Of a stretch of DNA of 64,000 bases, positions 61,210-64,000 are shown one piece after another. The position numbers and the translations under genes are program-made. This stretch comes from Streptomyces humidus (lineage in GTDB: Bacteria; Actinomycetota; Actinomycetes; Streptomycetales; Streptomycetaceae), in NCBI RefSeq assembly GCF_014649655.1, contig NZ_BMTL01000002.1:186001-250000 (forward strand), in the 5' to 3' direction. Position 1 is the stretch's first letter. Each line of letters starts with the position of its first letter. The notes beneath the pieces were generated by a model. The model saw only the letters and a list, made by a program, of their open reading frames with translations. It was not told where the DNA came from and searched no databases.

Positions 61210-61225
61210 TCTTGATCAGTCAAGA
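61210..61225. promoter_or_regulatory. TCTTGA-TCAG-TCAAGA palindrome overlapping a -35-like box
   Basis: Perfect 6-bp arms around TCAG. On the minus strand it contains TTGACT, a good -35 box for the betaine-type lipoprotein gene about 70 bp away, so protein binding here would block that promoter. The 61143-61541 region is unusually AT-rich and must hold both divergent promoters. Confidence 0.4.
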
Positions 61226-61471
61226 GCGACAGGATCACCGATTGGCTTCGATCTGTGATCACTTGTGCGCGGACCGGAAGATCACCTGTGTACCTCGCCG
61301 ACGCCACCGGGAGAGCGTTCGCAAGCCGCTTCGTAATGGATTCTTGACGTGGGACGACGCGCCCGACCCTTCGGATAGGCGATAGTCTCGCCCGAGTTGG
61401 CCTCCGCCACATCGATCGGCGTCGGCCACAGCGGTGTACGGGGGCCGCTCCGGTGTCGTCACACAAGGACA

Positions 61472-61497
61472 CATGTGTGCGCGGAAATGCACACATG
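61472..61497 (+). promoter_or_regulatory. CATGTGTGC/GCACACATG hairpin in the kinase leader
   Basis: Perfect 9-bp arms (61472-61480 and 61489-61497) with loop GCGGAAAT, about 45 bp before the kinase start. It could be an operator or an RNA hairpin in the leader. The left arm itself contains CACATGTG, another palindrome. Confidence 0.4.
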
Positions 61498-61541
61498 CGA
61501 AAGCCCTTGCACGCTTGCAACACCCTCTTGAAGGAGGCCCG

Positions 61542-64000
61542 GTGTCCACGAAAGAGGTGGACGCGCCCGCCCGGTCGGCACGCTCGGCATCGTCCTCCGC
61601 CCGTCGGGGACTGCGGGGTTTCGCCGACCGATGGCCCTTCCAGCGCAAGCTGAACGTACTGGTCGGTATCCCGCTCGCGGTGATCGCCCTGCTGCTGACG
61701 TATCTCATCGTCGACCTGGTGCAGGAGGCCGACCGGGCGAGGAACGCCGCCCAACTGGTGCGCGACAGCACCGAGGTCGCCCAGCTGGTCGCCGATCTGC
61801 AGGACGAGCACCAGCAGGCGATCCTGCTCTCCGTCCGGCACGAGGCGGCCTTCGGCTCCGGCACTCCGTCCAGCGACGGTTACCGGAAGGCCCAACTCGC
61901 CGTGGACGCACAGGTGCAGAAGGTGCTCGACGCCTTCGGCGACCGGCTTCCGGATTCAGAGGTCCAGGCCCTGAAGGAGGTCCAGGGCCTGGCGGGGCTG
62001 CGCTCCACCATCGAGCAGGGCTATCTGCCCGCCGACAACATCGACCCGGCGTACTCGGGGGCGGCCGACGGCCTCATCGACGGTCTGAACCTGGACCGCA
62101 ACGCCGGACTGGCCACCACGTTCACCGGCAACCTTCTCGACTCGCTGCTGCGCGCGGATGCCGCTCACGGCGCCTACGAGACCGGCGTGTTCTCCGCGCG
62201 CACCGGCGACAGCAACGCGCTCATCGAGTTCACCGGCGCGGTCGGCTCCTACGAGCTGTTCGCCTACCAGGCGCAGCGCTTCGACCGGTTCGCCGACGAG
62301 GCGCAGTCCGAGGAGTTCGGCGGCATCGAGCACAACTCCTCGCAGGCGTCGATCAGTCAGGACTACGCCGAACTGGCCGTGGACCCGAGCGCGCTGCAGG
62401 CGGAGTCCAAGGCCGCGATCCGCGCGGCGTTCCGTGACGCGCTCGCCTCCTACCCGGACTACAGCTCGCAGGCCGGGATCCGGCTGAAGATCACCGCGTC
62501 CCTCATCGACCAGATCGCCGACCGGGCGGACGACACCGCCGTCGGCGCCCAGTGGCGCGCGGCCCTGCTGCTCACTCTTGCGCTGCTCTGCTTCGCCCTC
62601 TGGATCGCCTTCTCCATCCTGGTCCGCCGCTCCGTGGTCCGCCCGGTGCTGGCGCTGACGGGCGCCGCCCAGGAAGTCGCCGACGTCGCGGGCCGCGAAC
62701 TCGCCCGGGTCGCCGACGACGACGCGGAGGAGTCCGGCCCCCCTCGGTTGCGCGAGCTGCCGGTCACCGCCGACGACGAGATCGGCGAACTCGCCGAGGC
62801 CTTCAACAACGTCCAGACGACCGCGGCCGCGCTGCTGGAGCGCCAGGTGCTCAGCCGGCGCAACGTCGCCGAGATGTTCGGCAACGTCGGGCGCCGCGTC
62901 AGCAACCTGACGACACGTCAACTCGCCTTGATCGACGCGGTGGAGCGCGGTGAGACCGATCCGGCGCTGCTGGCGCGTCTCTACTCCATCGACCACATCG
63001 CGGTGCGCCTGCGCCGTAACGCCGACAGCCTGATGCTGCTCGCGGGCATCCGCGAGACCGTCCTGGACGCCGGGCCGACCGCGCTCACCAACGTCGTGCG
63101 CGCCGCCCTCGGCCAGATCGAGGGTTTCCAGCGGGTAAGGCTGCGGGCCGCGACCGACGTCATGGTGGAACCCGACATCATCGGCGACCTGACGCTGATG
63201 ATCGCCGAACTCCTCGAGAACGCCGTGTCGTTCTCGCCCGAGGGCAGCCCCGTCGAGGTGGTCGTGGGCTCCGACGACGACGGCGCGTCGGTCACCGTCT
63301 CCGACCACGGTCTGGGCATGAGCGCCGACCGCCTCGCCGAGGAGAACGCCCGCCTGGTGCGCCGCGAGCGCCTGGACGTCGTCCCGACGAAGGTGCTCGG
63401 TCTGTTCGTCGTCGGCGCGCTCGCCCGCCGCTGGGACGTCGACGTCACCCTGTCGCGCACCCCGGGCGGCGGCGTGACGGCCGAGGTGATGATCCCCTCG
63501 ACGCTGCTCCTGACGACGAGCGAGGTGAATGCGGCGGGCAGGCCCGGGACGACCGGCACATCCGTCGCATCCGTCGCATCGGCCGTCGCCGCGTCCGCTC
63601 CCGCGGCCCCCGCGGCCGGTCCCTCGCCGTCGGCCTCGGTCCCGTCCTGGGCCACGCGGGAGGACGACGATCCGGTCGCGCTGCCTCGCCGGGTCCCCCG
63701 CCGCGACCCGTCACCCGCCGACCGGGAGACGGCACCCTCGCTCACCGCGAAGGCCGGCGCCGAGGACCCGACGCCCGGTGCTCCCGCCGTCCGGCCCCCG
63801 GCCCGCTCGCGCACCGCCGAGTCCGCCGCCCACGCCCGCACGGCCGCCCTCGGCGACAGCTCCGCCGCCTCCGTGAACCGCCCGGGGCTCCCCGGCGGCC
63901 GCGCCACGGAAACCGTCACAGCCCATGACGGAAGGGCCGAAGTCACCGAACAGGCCGCACAGACCGAACAGGACGTTCGCCGTCCCGCGGATCCCGCCGG
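61542..64000 (+). CDS. Nitrate/nitrite-sensor-like conservon kinase (CvnA-like), 3' truncated
   Basis: At least 819 codons, open to the window end. GTG with GAAGGAGG five bases upstream. A membrane segment at about residues 41-63 (VGIPLAVIALLLTYLIVDLV), a NIT domain to about 330, a second segment (ALLLTLALLCFALWIAFSIL), HAMP with ELAEAFNNVQ, then VAEMFGNVGRRVSNL, N-box AELLENAVSFSPEGS and G-box DHGLGMS. A disordered Pro/Ala/Ser/Arg-rich tail begins at about residue 660. No stop is in view; cvnB-cvnD homologs may follow outside. Second such sensor within 9 kb. Confidence 0.9.
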   Translation, partial: MSTKEVDAPARSARSASSSARRGLRGFADRWPFQRKLNVLVGIPLAVIALLLTYLIVDLVQEADRARNAAQLVRDSTEVAQLVADLQDEHQQAILLSVRHEAAFGSGTPSSDGYRKAQLAVDAQVQKVLDAFGDRLPDSEVQALKEVQGLAGLRSTIEQGYLPADNIDPAYSGAADGLIDGLNLDRNAGLATTFTGNLLDSLLRADAAHGAYETGVFSARTGDSNALIEFTGAVGSYELFAYQAQRFDRFADEAQSEEFGGIEHNSSQASISQDYAELAVDPSALQAESKAAIRAAFRDALASYPDYSSQAGIRLKITASLIDQIADRADDTAVGAQWRAALLLTLALLCFALWIAFSILVRRSVVRPVLALTGAAQEVADVAGRELARVADDDAEESGPPRLRELPVTADDEIGELAEAFNNVQTTAAALLERQVLSRRNVAEMFGNVGRRVSNLTTRQLALIDAVERGETDPALLARLYSIDHIAVRLRRNADSLMLLAGIRETVLDAGPTALTNVVRAALGQIEGFQRVRLRAATDVMVEPDIIGDLTLMIAELLENAVSFSPEGSPVEVVVGSDDDGASVTVSDHGLGMSADRLAEENARLVRRERLDVVPTKVLGLFVVGALARRWDVDVTLSRTPGGGVTAEVMIPSTLLLTTSEVNAAGRPGTTGTSVASVASAVAASAPAAPAAGPSPSASVPSWATREDDDPVALPRRVPRRDPSPADRETAPSLTAKAGAEDPTPGAPAVRPPARSRTAESAAHARTAALGDSSAASVNRPGLPGGRATETVTAHDGRAEVTEQAAQTEQDVRRPADPA

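Overview
The window is high-GC DNA with GTG/TTG starts, ATGA stop-start overlaps and actinobacterial signature genes: a conservon (cvnABCD), geosmin synthase, a CprB-type gamma-butyrolactone receptor, a Streptomyces subtilisin inhibitor and an SAV2148-type HEPN protein. It is almost certainly a Streptomyces chromosome. From memory, the order resembles the S. coelicolor stretch from the sulfite reductase cluster (about SCO6102) down past geosmin synthase (SCO6073) and cprB (SCO6071). No tRNA, rRNA, CRISPR, prophage or transposase was seen.

Positions 1-9780 are a sulfur-assimilation operon: a short Cys-containing leader peptide and a terminator-like attenuator, then sulfite reductase (sir), a zinc-ribbon mini-protein, cysH, cysC, cysD, cysN, a sulfonate/taurine-type ABC transporter (ssuA-, ssuB- and ssuC-like) and a sirohydrochlorin chelatase. 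Sulfate is activated by CysDN, APS is reduced by CysH, sulfite is reduced by Sir, and the chelatase supplies siroheme.

Positions 9781-21723 hold a repeat-bearing intergenic region, a ketopantoate-reductase-like gene, a DUF1697 gene, an MMPL transporter, a macrolide-type glycosyltransferase, a three-gene sugar ABC importer without its ATPase, and an aminoglycoside-phosphotransferase-like gene. Positions 21724-26318 hold a DEDD exonuclease, the HEPN protein and what looks like a copper amine oxidase split into two secreted proteins. Positions 26506-38483 are a glycogen/trehalose region (glgX, treY, treZ) interrupted by two paralogous M14 carboxypeptidases, a subtilisin inhibitor and an FHA protein; it ends with a degenerate phosphotransferase.

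Positions 38533-50947 hold an M24 peptidase, geosmin synthase, a DUF89/ARMT1-like protein, cprB with a candidate operator, a secreted subtilisin, a lytic polysaccharide monooxygenase, a small secreted protein and a DUF6230-DUF6114 pair. Positions 51709-64000 hold a solute-binding lipoprotein placed directly before cvnABCD, an ankyrin protein, an AbfB-domain remnant, an unusual ammonia-lyase-like gene, a glycine-betaine-type binding lipoprotein and a second conservon-type sensor kinase cut by the window end.

Intergenic DNA is unusually rich in short tandem arrays (units of 5, 9, 11, 16, 17, 22 and 27 bp) and palindromes. The most interesting points are the leader-peptide attenuator, the split amine oxidase, the binding-protein/conservon pairings, the phased palindrome array at 17047-17214, and the ammonia-lyase-like gene lacking the usual Ala-Ser-Gly triad.
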